Below are positions 1-8,860 of a stretch of DNA of 64,000 nucleotides, in pieces. The stretch covers positions 248,001-312,000 of the forward strand of contig JACKBI010000005.1 of assembly GCA_020634615.1 (NCBI GenBank), given 5' to 3'. Made by a program: the position numbers and the translations under genes. Source of the DNA: Anaerolineales bacterium (GTDB lineage: Bacteria; Chloroflexota; Anaerolineae; JAAEKA01). The notes under the pieces are model-generated. The model saw only the letters and a program-made list of their open reading frames with translations, had not been told where the DNA came from and made no database searches. Every line of letters begins with the position of its first letter. Position 1 is the first letter of the stretch.

Positions 1-1
1 A

Positions 2-985
2 AGGCTAACCAACTTCATCGACCTGGCTGAGGGCGCCTATTCACTGGTGATCCTGACGCGCGACGCTGTCTACGCCGTGCGCGACCCGCTGGGACTGCGC
101 CCGCTGTGCATTGGTCGTATTCCTGCAAACGGCCACCCGGCCGGCTACGTCGTGGCGTCGGAGTCGTGCGCCCTGGGCACCATCGATGCTGACTACGTGC
201 GCGAGGTGGAGCCGGGCGAGATTGTGCGACTGGACGCTGATGGCGTGCACAGTGTACGAACCGCTGACCAGCCGCCTGTCAGTCGGGCCTTTTGCATTTT
301 CGAGTACGTCTATTTCGCCCGTCCCGACTCCGTCATCGAGAACCAGACCGTCCATCGGGTGCGTCAGCGGCTAGGCGAGGCGCTGGCACGCGAAGCGCCG
401 GCCGATGCCGACATCGTGGTGGGCGTGCCCGACTCGGCGACGCCCGCGGCGATTGGCTATGCAATCGCGTCTGGCCTCACCTACACCGAAGGCCTGACCA
501 AGAACCGCTACATCGGCCGCACTTTCATCCAGCCCGATGATCGCCTGCGGCGAGCCGGCGTGCATCTGAAGTACAACCCGCTGCGGGCTAACCTGGAGGG
601 CAAGCGGGTTGTGTTGGTGGACGACAGTATCGTGCGCGGCACCACGGCCGGCCCGCTGGTGCGGCTCCTGCGCGAAGGCGGCGCGGCCGAAGTGCATGTG
701 CGTGTCAGCTCGCCGCCAGTGCGCCATCCGTGTTTCATGGGGATTGACATGGCGCGCGGCGAGGAACTGATCGGCCACTCCCGCACCGTGGAGGAGATCT
801 GCGAACACATCGGCGCCGACAGCCTGGCGTACCTCTCCCATGACGGCATGGTGCGGGCCGTTCAAGCTGGCATCGACGGCGCCAGCGGCCACTGCAGCGC
901 CTGCTTCACCGGCAATTATCCCATCAAACTGGAAGAATATTGGACGTCCAAGGAAAAGCTGGTGTTCGAGGGAGTTTGGGGATAG
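2..985 (+). CDS. purF: Amidophosphoribosyltransferase, C-terminal part (5' truncated by window edge)
   Basis: PurF commits PRPP to purine synthesis by making phosphoribosylamine from PRPP and glutamine. The reading frame is open from base 2, so the N-terminal glutaminase Cys lies outside the window. Visible are the end of the Ntn glutaminase domain and the phosphoribosyltransferase domain with the PRPP loop VVLVDDSIVRGTT. Four cysteines sit where the Bacillus-type enzyme binds its 4Fe-4S cluster: the Cys of FCIFEYVYFARPDS, the Cys of RHPCFMGIDM, and the pair in HCSACFTGNYP. This suggests an oxygen-sensitive Fe-S PurF (family knowledge). It heads a purF-purD-purM-purN run on one strand. The frame is intact to the TAG stop. 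Confidence 0.96.
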   Translation, partial: RLTNFIDLAEGAYSLVILTRDAVYAVRDPLGLRPLCIGRIPANGHPAGYVVASESCALGTIDADYVREVEPGEIVRLDADGVHSVRTADQPPVSRAFCIFEYVYFARPDSVIENQTVHRVRQRLGEALAREAPADADIVVGVPDSATPAAIGYAIASGLTYTEGLTKNRYIGRTFIQPDDRLRRAGVHLKYNPLRANLEGKRVVLVDDSIVRGTTAGPLVRLLREGGAAEVHVRVSSPPVRHPCFMGIDMARGEELIGHSRTVEEICEHIGADSLAYLSHDGMVRAVQAGIDGASGHCSACFTGNYPIKLEEYWTSKEKLVFEGVWG

Positions 986-1083
986 GAAGAGGAAAAAAGG
1001 AAAGGATGGAATGAAGGGAAACGAAGAAAGTCACCAGCTCCGCCGGTTTTCCCTCATTTCCCTTCATTCCCTCGTTTCCCTCC
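986..1083. repeat. Degenerate GGGAAA/TTTCCC palindromic intergenic repeat
   Basis: The purF-purD gap is filled by a purine arm (986-1024, rich in GGAAA and GGGAAACG steps) and a pyrimidine arm (1046-1083, TTTCCC steps), separated by about 20 bases. The arms can pair into a long imperfect hairpin. The same architecture recurs at 6960-7062, and a single arm lies at 29501-29538. It sits inside an operon, so it is not a simple terminator. Function unknown. Confidence 0.6.
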
Positions 1084-1101
1084 ACAGAAGGAGACCAGAC
1101 T

Positions 1102-2425
1102 GTGGCAGAAAGTCATTCCCTGTTGGTCATCGGCAACGGCGGGCGGGAACATGCGCTGGCATGGAAGCTGGCCCAGTCGCCGCGCGTGGCGCGGGTGCTG
1201 GTTGCACCGGGCAACGGCGGCACTGCGCTGGCCGGCGGCAAGATCAGCAACGTCCCGGTTGCAGCCGATGACATCGCAACGCTGGTGCGGCTCGCGAATG
1301 ACGAAAACATTGATCTGGTCGTTGTCGGGCCGGAAGCGCCGTTGGCCGCGGGCGCGGTCGATGCGTTCCAGGCCGCGGACATCCGCTGCTTCGGTCCCAG
1401 TCAGGCCGCCGCACAACTGGAGTCGTCCAAGGCGTTTTCCAAGGCGTTTATGCAACGCCACGATATCCCGACAGCCCGTTACGCGGTCTTTACCGATTTC
1501 GAACAGGCGCTTGCCTACACGCAGTCTGTAGACCACCCCGTAGTTATCAAGGCATCCGGTCTGGCGGCCGGCAAAGGGGTGCTGCTTCCGGAGACGGCGG
1601 ACGAAGCTGAATCTGCGCTGCGCCAGATCATGACCGATCGGGCCTTCGGCGCGGCTGGCGATGAGGTAGTCATCGAAGAGCGGCTGGCGGGGCCGGAGGC
1701 GTCGTTGCTGGCTTTCAGCGATGGCCACAGCGTCGCGCTGATGCCGGCGGCGCAGGATCACAAGCGGGTTTTCGACGGCGACCTGGGACCCAACACCGGC
1801 GGAATGGGCGCCTACGCGCCGACGCCGGTCATGACATCCGAACTGCTGGAGAAGGCGCGGCGCAGCGTCTTGCAAGCCACGGTCGACGGGATGCGCGCCG
1901 AAGGCACGCCTTACGTCGGCATTCTCTACGCCGGGCTGATGCTGACGGGGTCCCGATACGGCGAGCACGCCCACTCGACCGGTGGGATCAAGGTGCTGGA
2001 ATTCAACTGCCGCTTCGGCGACCCCGAGACACAGGTCATCCTCCGCTGCTGGCCAGCGACCGCTGGACCTGTTCGATGCCTGCCTGGACGGGACGCTGGA
2101 TCAACTGGACGTTCGCTGGCGCGACGGCGCTGCTGCTACCGTGGTTACCGCGTCCGAGGGTTACCCCGGTCCGTACCCCAGGGGCTGTGAGATCACCGGT
2201 CTGGCTGAGGCCGAGTCATTGCCTGGTGTGGCAGTCTTCCACGCCGGCACCGCGCTGGCATCCGATGGCCGCGTGTTGACCGACGGCGGCCGCGTGCTGG
2301 CTGTCACTGCCACCGGCGATGATCTGGCTGCAGCGCTGGCGCGGGCATACAGCGGCGTCGAACAAATCCGATATCAGGGCATACATTTTCGCGGCGACAT
2401 TGGCGCGAAAGCCTACTTCGACTAA
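1102..2425 (+). CDS. purD: Phosphoribosylamine-glycine ligase (frameshifted near 2048 and 2066)
   Basis: GARS joins glycine to phosphoribosylamine with ATP, the second purine step. The GTG start at 1102 follows a GGAG motif. The N-terminal fold LLVIGNGGREHALAW, the ATP-grasp core (VIKASGLAAGKGV; GDLGPNTGGMGAY) and the metal site EFNCRFGDPETQVIL are clear. After VIL the frame breaks and resumes as PLDLFDACLDG, running to FRGDIGAKAYFD and a TAA stop. Restoring one C in each of two CC runs (about 2048 and 2066) rebuilds the expected VILPLLASDPLDLFD. All other residues look functional, so I think this is a sequencing or assembly error and not a dead gene. Total length about 440 residues, normal for PurD. 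Confidence 0.92.
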
Positions 2426-2434
2426 AATAGACCC

Positions 2435-2775
2435 ATGGCCGAAACGCTGACCAACCCCCACGATCGCTCACAGAGAATGATCTGCGCGCGGCCATGGAGA
2501 GACAGTGGCCAGAAGGAGTTGTGATCATGTCAACAATTGCCGAAAACTGGATCCAGCAAGGACTTCAGCAAGGACTTCAGCAAGGGATTGTCCAGGGACG
2601 TCGACAAGGCTTGCTGGATGCAATCAACCTTGGACTTAAGCTGCGGTTCGGCAGCGCGGGCTTGCGGTTGCTACCGGAGATTCGCAGGATCGACGACCTG
2701 GAGCTGCTGCGTGCCGTCTACGAAGGTATCGAGACCGTCGAAAGCCCGCAGGATCTACAGAGCATCTACCAGTAA
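2435..2775 (+). pseudogene. Remnant of an Rpn-family recombination-promoting nuclease / PD-(D/E)XK putative transposase
   Basis: The first codons from the ATG at 2435 read MAETLTNPHDR, the usual opening of Rpn/transposase_31 proteins. They run, after a frame change, straight into LTENDLRAAMERQW and then MSTIAENWIQQG, the usual C-terminal part, followed by QQG repeats and a tail ending at 2775. The catalytic core of roughly 200 residues is missing. An 82-residue open frame remains from ATG 2527, with a GGAG site upstream, and could still be translated. It sits exactly between purD and purM. The family assignment is from memory of conserved termini. The decay (internal deletion) is seen directly. 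Confidence 0.7.
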
Positions 2776-2779
2776 GGCC

Positions 2780-3800
2780 ATGGAGTCATCTGCCTACCTG
2801 GACGCGGGAGTTAACATCGCCTCTGGCGCACGGGCTGTCAAGTTGATGAGCGATGCGGTACGGGCGACGTACGGACCGGAAGTGCTACTGGGCATCGGCG
2901 CGTTCGGCGGGCTGTTCGACGCAGCTGCGCTGACCAGGCTGGACTCGCCGGTGCTGGTCGCCTCCACCGACGGCGTCGGCACCAAGACCAAGATCGCCAG
3001 CGCTGGGCCGCTACGACACCATCGGCCACGACATCGTCAACCACTGCGTCAACGATATCCTCGTCCAGGGCGCCGCCCGCTCTTCTTCCTCGACTACATT
3101 GCCAGCAGCAAGCTTGACCCGGAGATGGTCGCGGCGGTTGTCAGCGGCGCGGCGGCAGCTTGCCAGGCGTCCGGCTGTGCATTGCTTGGTGGCGAGACCG
3201 CCGAGATGCCCGGCGTCTACGCCGCCGGCGAGTTCGATCTGGTGGGAACAGTCGTCGGCGTGGTCGATCGCGGCTATCATCGATGGCAGCCGCATCCAGC
3301 CGGGCGATGTGGTGATTGGCCTGGCGTCATCGGGTCTGCACACCAACGGCTACTCGCTGGCGCGACGGGTTTTCGACGACTGGGATCTAAGTGCGGTCGT
3401 GCCTGAAATTGGCGAACCCCTGGGCGACGCGCTGCTCGCGCCACATCGCTGTTACCTGCCCGATGTTGAGCGGCTGCGGCAGGCCGGCCTGGACATCCGC
3501 GGGTTGGCGCACATTACCGGCGGCGGGCTGATCGACAATCCGCCGCGCATTTTGCCCGACGGGCTTGCGATGCATCTGCGCCGCGCAAGCTGGCCTGTAC
3601 CGCCGCTGTTCCGCCTCATCCAGCAGACGGGACAGATCAGTGACGACGAAATGGCGCACGTCTTCAACCTTGGCCTGGGAATGCTGGTGGTGATGCCGGC
3701 TGAACAAGCCGCGGACGCGCTGGCGGAGGTGGGCGACGACGCCTGGCTGGTCGGCAAGATCACAGCGCAAGGCGACGGCCCGCGGGTGGTGTTGGCATGA
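2780..3800 (+). CDS. purM: Phosphoribosylformylglycinamidine cyclo-ligase (three frameshifts)
   Basis: AIR synthetase closes the imidazole ring in purine synthesis. From ATG 2780 the frame reads SAYLDAGVNIASG and STDGVGTKTKIAS. It then breaks near 3002, reads GRYDTIGHDIVNHCVNDIL in a second frame, returns near 3072 to LFFLDYIASSKLDPE and GGETAEMPG, and breaks again near 3272 to read IIDGSRIQPGDVVIGLASS to the end. All PurM signature regions are present once the breaks are ignored. Breaks 1 and 3 are explained by loss of a CG/GC pair within CGCG-like runs, break 2 by loss of one C in CCC. The stop overlaps the purN start (ATGA), which supports a working operon. Probable sequence errors. Confidence 0.9.
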
Positions 3801-4402
3801 AGCGACTGGTCGTCATGATCTCCGGCAGCGGCACCAACCTGCAGGCGCTGATCGATGCCTGTCAGATCGGCGCGCTTCATGCGCAGATCGTGGCCGTGTT
3901 CTCCAACCGGGCTGACGCCTACGGGCTGCAACGGGCTGGCGAGGCGGGCATTTCTACTGTCACGTTTCCACTCGCGCCTTACAAGCGGGCAGGTAGGCCG
4001 CGCAGCGACTATGACCACGACCTGGCCAGACTGGTAGCCGCGTTCGAACCGGACCTGATCGTCCTGGCCGGCTGGATGTTGATCCTCAGCCCCGTCTTTC
4101 TTTACCAGTTTCCGCACCGGGTGATCAATTTGCATCCGGCGCTGCCCGGCCAGTTCCCCGGCACGGACGCCATCGCGCGCGCCTATGCCGCCTTTCAACG
4201 GGGCGAAATTGACCACACCGGCGTGATGGTACACTGGGTGATTCCAGAAGTCGACGCCGGCGCAGTGATTGCCAGCGCGCTGGTCGAAATCACCCCGCAG
4301 GAGTCTCTCGACGATCTGGCGGGGCGCATCCACGACACCGAGCACCGGCTGATCGTGGAGGCAACCGCTCAAGCATTGCAACTTCGGGGAGAACAAGCCT
4401 GA
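3797..4402 (+). CDS. purN: Phosphoribosylglycinamide formyltransferase (GART, folate-dependent)
   Basis: PurN transfers a formyl group from 10-formyl-THF to GAR. The 201-residue protein is of normal length. It opens with RLVVMISGSGTNLQALIDAC (nucleotide-binding loop), has LAGWMLILSP and INLHPALPGQFPGTDAI (catalytic Asn and His region), and HTGVMVHWVIPEVDAG, the Asp-containing substrate loop. It overlaps purM by four bases (ATGA), so translation is probably coupled. It is the last gene of the pur run and is followed by a strong hairpin. Confidence 0.96.
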   Translation: MKRLVVMISGSGTNLQALIDACQIGALHAQIVAVFSNRADAYGLQRAGEAGISTVTFPLAPYKRAGRPRSDYDHDLARLVAAFEPDLIVLAGWMLILSPVFLYQFPHRVINLHPALPGQFPGTDAIARAYAAFQRGEIDHTGVMVHWVIPEVDAGAVIASALVEITPQESLDDLAGRIHDTEHRLIVEATAQALQLRGEQA

Positions 4403-4418
4403 CTTGCAGTGGGTGAAT

Positions 4419-4458
4419 AACGGGCCGGCTTTGCGAGAAAATCGCGAGCCGGCCCGTT
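4419..4458. terminator. Strong hairpin between convergent purN and beta-propeller gene
   Basis: A perfect 12-bp stem (AACGGGCCGGCT at 4419-4430 pairing with AGCCGGCCCGTT at 4447-4458) encloses a 16-base loop. It lies between the stop codons of two convergent genes and probably terminates both. There is no long T tract on either side. Confidence 0.75.
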
Positions 4459-4462
4459 GTAA

Positions 4463-5574
4463 TCAGCCAGCCTGGAACGCCCCCGCCCCGCCGGCTGCTG
4501 CATGCCAAGGCACGTAGGCAAGCCCGAATGGATTGCTTCCTACCGTCACCGTCGCGGCATAGACCGGGGTAGGATCATGCTTGCTGGCGGTGTAGATCGT
4601 CACGACGTCGTTCATGCCTGAATGCGTTACATAGAGCTTGCTGCCATCCGGCGTCAGGGCAATGTTGTGAGGAACGTTGGCAGGCGTATCAACGCCCGCG
4701 CCGATGATGGTGTTGGTTTGAGTGTCAATGGCCCACAGACCATCGGTTCCGCCGCCGGGCAGGTTGGTCGTGTAGAACGTCTTGCCCTGGTTGGTCATGC
4801 CGGCGCCGTGAGCGCCAGGGATGCCCAACACGGTCGCCACATCCAGCGTGCGCCGATCCAGCACGCGAACCTCATTGCTTCCCTGGGCCGGCACGTACAG
4901 ATAGTGATTGCGCAGCGTCAGCGACACGTGCGGATCCTTGCCAACCGGTGCTCGGTCAACTTCGGCGAAGGTGCGCTTGTCATACTTCACGACGTAATCA
5001 TCGGGACCTGCGAATCCAACTATGGTTACATAGGCGAAGCGTGTGTCCAGTACAACATCGTGCGGCTTGCCGCCCATCGCGATCAGATCGGCATCGGCAC
5101 GGTCGCTACAACCTCCAGCGTCATGGGATCAATGACGGTCGCGGTGTTATCGACATCGTTGTTGACCCAGAGTTGGTTGTTTTGGGGATCGATCCACATG
5201 TGGAACAGGCCCGCGCCGGTGTCAACTGTTGTTTCTACACTGAAGTCCTCGGGGCTGAAGACAACCACGCGACTGTTCGCACGATCGCCAACGAAGACAC
5301 GTTTGGCGACATGGCTATATACAACATACATCGGTTCCGGCTGGGATGGACCGGCCGGCAGCGCTATCGTCGCGCTCAGATGGTCGGTGGCGACGTCGAT
5401 GACGGAAATGGTGCCCGCGCCTCGGTTGGCTACCACAACGTTGCCGCTCGCGGGTCGAGCTTGAGAAGTACCTGCGGCAACTGCCGGGTCTACCGGCGCT
5501 GCCAGCGCAGTGCTGAAACTGAGAAGCGCTAACAGCACAACCAAAACAGCAAGTAATTTTCGTGAATTTCGCAT
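4463..5574 (-). CDS. Secreted YVTN-type beta-propeller protein (one frameshift near 5084)
   Basis: Read on the minus strand from ATG 5574, preceded by AAGGAGG. Residues 1-25 form a signal peptide (MRNSRKLLAVLVVLLALL...ALA). The rest is built of propeller blades with typical steps such as GNVVVANRGAGTISVIDVAT, KRVFVGDRANSRVVVF, NQLWVNNDVDNTATVIDP and SKLYVTHSGMNDVVTIY. The frame stops after VATVPMPI and resumes as AMGGKPHDVVLD. One C lost from CC at about 5084 explains this. About 370 residues in all, exported. Substrate unknown. Proteins of this class are surface or periplasmic repeat scaffolds. The two halves would appear as separate genes if the indel were taken literally. Confidence 0.8.
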
Positions 5575-5875
5575 CAGTAAGCCTCCTTGTGGATACGGTG
5601 CGACCACAGCGGTCCCATTGACCACTTTCTACGCCATCACCATACCCGGCAAACCTTACGGTAAGCTTGCGAGGCTCTTGCGATACCATTAACCCAGGAT
5701 GAACAAGCAACTGATATTGCGTTACCCTTTATTTGAGAAGTTGGCATCTCCAGACACCTGCGCGTGCACCGCAGGTGCGGGTGTCTGGTCGCTTGTGAGC
5801 ATGCGAATTCCACAAATCAAGATTGACGTGCACTGGCAGATTGGCGTCATTCCGTCCGCCTGCCCGCAACATAGG
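5575..5875. other. Intergenic stretch with one hairpin
   Basis: No gene is supported here. A long imperfect hairpin at 5750-5788 (CCAGACACCTGC pairing with GCAGGTG...GTGTCTGG) lies just past the end of the lexA operon and could be its terminator, although no T tract follows. The remainder shows nothing I recognise. Confidence 0.4.
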
Positions 5876-6147
5876 TTACGCTGATTGTCGATCAGCATCG
5901 TCGCCATCGACCACGAACAGGAAGTAGCCCGGCAACACATTGCCCGCGCCGCAATCTGCAGCGCACCGACGGCCGGTTGCGACTCAACCAGCGTGCTGCC
6001 GTTGACGTAGCACAGGCGCGGCTTCTGGCCGAACTTCTGGCGGTAGCGCTCGGACGCCTGCTGCAGCTTGTCCTCGAGACTGGTCTTCGGATCGTTGTCG
6101 AACCACATCCAGCCCGATTTTACCGAGGTAACCAGATCGCCTGCCAT
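5876..6147 (-). CDS. Small conserved hypothetical protein, last gene of the lexA operon (frameshift near 5948)
   Basis: Starts at ATG 6147 with GGAG five bases upstream and reads MAGDLVTSVKSGWMWFDND, then SERYRQKFGQKPRLCYVN. Near 5948 one C seems to be lost (GGCCGC read as GGCGC). In the restored frame the protein continues AAGNVLPGYFLFVVDGDD and ends at TAA 5876-5878, about 90 residues. It starts one base after the upstream gene's stop, so it belongs to the same message. I do not recognise the family. It has no signal peptide or membrane segment. Its FtsK-like and LexA neighbours suggest a DNA-transaction or damage-response role (inference only). Confidence 0.6.
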
Positions 6148-6148
6148 T

Positions 6149-6508
6149 TCAACTCCGCTTCGCGCGCACGGTAGCCGGCTGCATGGTCAGTCCGCCCAGC
6201 GCCGGTCTGCGCTGGCGGCGTGGCAATGGATAGCGGGGCGCGTCGGATCGGCTCAACCGCGGCAGCCAGTAGGTCAGCGGCCAGCTCTTCACCCGCCAGA
6301 TGCCCCTGGCAGGCTCGAACGCCAGGACGAACACCCCGGCCTCGGTTCGTACACGGAACAGGCGCTGCGTCAGTTGCCGCTGCCTTGTCCAGCACTTCTC
6401 CACAGCCGCGACATCCAGTCGCCGGCCGCGCCAGCGGAAACTGGCCGGGAAATAGTCGTAGCGCGTCGCTACCATCTCGATCTTCTCACCATTCTTCGCA
6501 AACATCAT
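6149..6508 (-). CDS. Conserved hypothetical protein resembling DUF6504
   Basis: A 119-residue protein with AGGAGG right before tandem ATG codons. The core YFPASFRWRGRRLDVAAVEKCW...LFRVRTEAGVFVLAF...GIWRVKSW resembles the small beta-rich DUF6504 type, in which F-RWRGR-V, YRVRT and W-L-W positions recur. I recall such proteins beside SOS mutasome genes, but cannot verify the match here. The basic C-terminal tail is rich in Arg. It lies 9 bases downstream of the membrane-protein gene and 1 base upstream of the next gene, in an operon led by lexA. The reading frame is intact, unlike its neighbours. Confidence 0.5.
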   Translation of the reverse strand: MMFAKNGEKIEMVATRYDYFPASFRWRGRRLDVAAVEKCWTRQRQLTQRLFRVRTEAGVFVLAFEPARGIWRVKSWPLTYWLPRLSRSDAPRYPLPRRQRRPALGGLTMQPATVRAKRS

Positions 6509-6517
6509 GTCCTCCTG

Positions 6518-6950
6518 CTACTCGCTAATCATATCGATCACGCCGGTCGCCGGGTCTTCCAGCCAGCGGTCATCCTCGCCCACGACCTTGAAGCGGCGCG
6601 GCGGCTGGCCGGCGGCGTACAATCCATTGCTGCCAGGTACACCGGGCCACTGACCCTGCATTCCACCTGCCAGCCACGGGACGGCACCTGTCCCGGCTGC
6701 GACCCCGGGTTCACCACATAGATCTGCGGCGCAGGCGGCGGCGGTCGCAGTTCGTCGCGCCGCAGATGATAGCCTCGTCCCGCCGCCCTCTCGTCGCCGC
6801 CACCACCAGCAGACTGGTCGGGATGCTGGCCGCCACGCCAAACACCACACCTACCGCCACCGCCATGGCATCCGTGCTCATCCGCTGACCAATCACCACC
6901 GCCAGCGCCACAGCGGCCACCAAAACTGTCAGTCCAATTACTCGTCGCAT
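6518..6950 (-). CDS. Small membrane protein of the lexA operon (two frameshifts)
   Basis: Starts at ATG 6950 behind AGGAGG. Residues 1-50 hold two hydrophobic helices (GLTVLVAAVALAVVIGQ and AMAVAVGVVFGVAAS). Then comes a charged linker, and in the repaired frame a proline-rich PPPPAPQIYVVNPG segment and a soluble tail ending RRFKVVGEDDRWLEDPATG. Two single-base losses (near 6770, a CC-type run, and near 6660) are needed to join the three pieces. About 145 residues. The family is unknown to me. The C-terminal segment presumably faces the cytoplasm beside the FtsK-like ATPase encoded just upstream. Confidence 0.6.
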
Positions 6951-6959
6951 CGTCGTTCC

Positions 6960-7062
6960 TCCTGGGAAGGGGAAAGGAGGGAAAGGAAGGAAGGAAAGAG
7001 GGAAACCGGAGGGTTCACTTCAGGTTTCCTGCTTTTCCCTTGTTTCCCTCATTTCCCTCCCC
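6960..7062. repeat. Degenerate GGGAAA/TTTCCC palindromic repeat overlapping a gene end
   Basis: A purine arm (about 6962-7005) and a TTTCCC-rich arm (about 7022-7062) surround GGAGGGTTCACTTCA. It is the same family as 986-1083. The pyrimidine arm forms the last codons of the FtsK-like gene on the minus strand, giving the odd tail GEGNEGNKGKAGN. The repeat has therefore grown into, or recruited, the stop codon. Confidence 0.6.
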
Positions 7063-8089
7063 TCCGCCCGCAATCATCGCCTGTCCGCCGCCGCGCAGCG
7101 CTGCCACGGCGTTGCTCATGTCATCCTCCGCCGCATAGGCCGCCTGGAAACGCACCACATCGCCCCTGGCCACCAGCAGGAAGTCGCCCCGTCCCATCAG
7201 CTTCTCGGCGCCCGTCCCGGCAATGCCTGACGCCACCTTGGCATCCTCCGGGCTGGCCACCGACCCCACCAGCCGCACCGGGAAGTTGGCCTTCAACAGC
7301 CCGCTGACCACCTCGGCCGACGGCTTCTGCGTGCAGGCCACCAGATGGACACCTGCCTCCCGGCCGCGCTGCGCCAATCGCAGGAGCGACCGCTCCACCT
7401 CCTTGCCGCCGGTCACCAGCAGATCGGCCAGCTCGTCGATGCCCACCACCAGTTCCGGCGTCGAGACTTCGTCCCGGTCGCTGCTCCATCTCGCCCACCA
7501 GCCATTCCAGCGCCAGCGCGCCTTCGGCTGTGGTGGTCGCCACCCGCCCCAGCAGGTGCGGCAGACCGGCCAGCGGCCCGAAGCCGCGTCCTTTCGGATC
7601 GATCAGCACCAGCCGCAGCGCGTCCGGCCGGTTGAACAGCGCCAGCGACAGCAGGAACGACCTCGCCAGGGCGGTCTTGCCCGATCCGGTCGTCCCGGCC
7701 ACCAGCACATGCACCACATCGGGGCTGCTCAACTTCACCAGCAGCGGCGTCCCTTCCTCGTCCACGCCCAGCACGGCGGTTCCCGGCGGCGTCTCGCCGG
7801 CCAGCCGCCGGCAGAGCGGCAGCAGCCGCACCGCTTCCGGATCGCCGCGCGGCACTTCGACCTGGATGGCGCCGTTCTGGCGGTAGACCCGCGTCGCCGG
7901 CACGCCCAGCGAGAGGGCGATCTCCTCCGACAGCCCTGACACCCGGTTGACTTTGGTGTCCAGCGAGGTCATGACCTGGAAGCGGATGAAGCGCGGCGTG
8001 ACGGTGCCACCCCAGACCCGCCCCTGCACTTTGTGCGATGCCAGCACCGCTTCGATCCGATCTGCTTGCATTTCCAGTCGCCTGCGCAT
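7015..8089 (-). CDS. FtsK/SpoIIIE-type P-loop ATPase without membrane domain (one frameshift near 7478)
   Basis: Starts at ATG 8089 behind AGGAGG. An N-terminal alpha/beta region (residues about 1-110, with VTPRFIRFQV) precedes the motor domain: Walker A AGTTGSGKTALAR, LIDPKGRGFGPLAGLPHLL, and Walker B VVGIDELADLL, followed by QRGREAGVHLVACTQKPSAEV, the usual FtsK post-Walker-B region. After MEQR a CG pair seems lost from CGCG. The restored frame continues DRDEVSTPELVVGID. About 358 residues. There are no transmembrane helices and no gamma (KOPS-reading) domain, so this is not the division FtsK. It is closer to plasmid- or phage-type DNA pumps. It is encoded directly after lexA and probably induced with it. 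Confidence 0.82.
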
Positions 8090-8163
8090 CTGCCGCCTCC
8101 TGACCGCAACACGGCATGCCGTGCTGGTCTGTTAGGGGGCGGCGCATTGACTTAGAGGAGAGG

Positions 8164-8811
8164 CTAGGCCAGCCGGCGAACGATTGCCACGACTTTGCCT
8201 TGTACCATTACCCGGGCTTCGTCTTCGACCCGGTCGGGGTAGCGCGGATTAGCCGCTTTCAGTCGAATGTTCCGCCCCTCCCGATAGTAACGTTTGAGCG
8301 TGGTTTCGCCGGCCTCCAGCAGCCATGCTGCCACCATGTCGCCATTGTTGGCTGTGTTCTGATGGCGCAGAATGACCAGGTCGCCGTCGAATACCGAATC
8401 GTCAATCATTGAGTCGCCCGACACTTGCAGTGCGAAGACGTTAGTAGGGTCGCCTACCAGATCGGTGGTCAGTTCCAGCATGTCTTCCAGGCCGTCGTGC
8501 GGGTTAATGGGATAGCCGGCGGCGATAATGCCCTTCAGCGGTACCTGTACTGTCTGGCCCAGGCGAAACGGCCAGCCATCGCTTGTGAACATCACCTGAA
8601 GCGAACGAGCTTTGCCCGGTTCCCGCTTGATGAAGCCCTTTTCTTCCAGCGAATTGAGCACACCGTTGATGCGGCATCCCTTGGATGTCAGCCCGATAGC
8701 CCGGCTGATTTCATCGTTGCTGGGACAAACGTAGCTCTGTCGCAGCCGTCGCGTTGCGAAATCCAGCGCTTGCCGCTCCAAATCTGTCATCGACTCCACC
8801 AGAATTTTCAT
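8164..8811 (-). CDS. lexA: LexA SOS repressor
   Basis: LexA represses DNA-damage genes and cleaves itself when RecA is activated. I choose ATG 8811, giving 215 residues, because AGGAGG lies just upstream of it and inside the longer alternative. Residues 1-75 form the winged helix (NDEISRAIGLTSKGCRINGVLNSLEEKGF in outline). The cleavage site is Ala98-Gly99 in IIAAGY. Ser134 (SGDSM) and Lys173 (ETTLKRY) form the catalytic dyad, all present. Twin LexA boxes lie 50-100 bases upstream, so it is autoregulated. It leads a five-gene minus-strand operon. The recognition helix differs from E. coli, in line with a GAAC-N4-GTTC operator. Confidence 0.96.
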   Translation of the reverse strand: MKILVESMTDLERQALDFATRRLRQSYVCPSNDEISRAIGLTSKGCRINGVLNSLEEKGFIKREPGKARSLQVMFTSDGWPFRLGQTVQVPLKGIIAAGYPINPHDGLEDMLELTTDLVGDPTNVFALQVSGDSMIDDSVFDGDLVILRHQNTANNGDMVAAWLLEAGETTLKRYYREGRNIRLKAANPRYPDRVEDEARVMVQGKVVAIVRRLA

Positions 8812-8860
8812 GGCTCGTCCTCCTGTCATGTGTCAGCATCTAATCGTTGAGAAGTAAACT

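Noticed and set aside
1102..3800. True loss of purine biosynthesis through decay of purD and purM
   Set aside because: All motifs are intact apart from C-run and CG-pair losses, the same defect pattern extends into unrelated genes, and purF and purN are whole. Sequence error is more economical.
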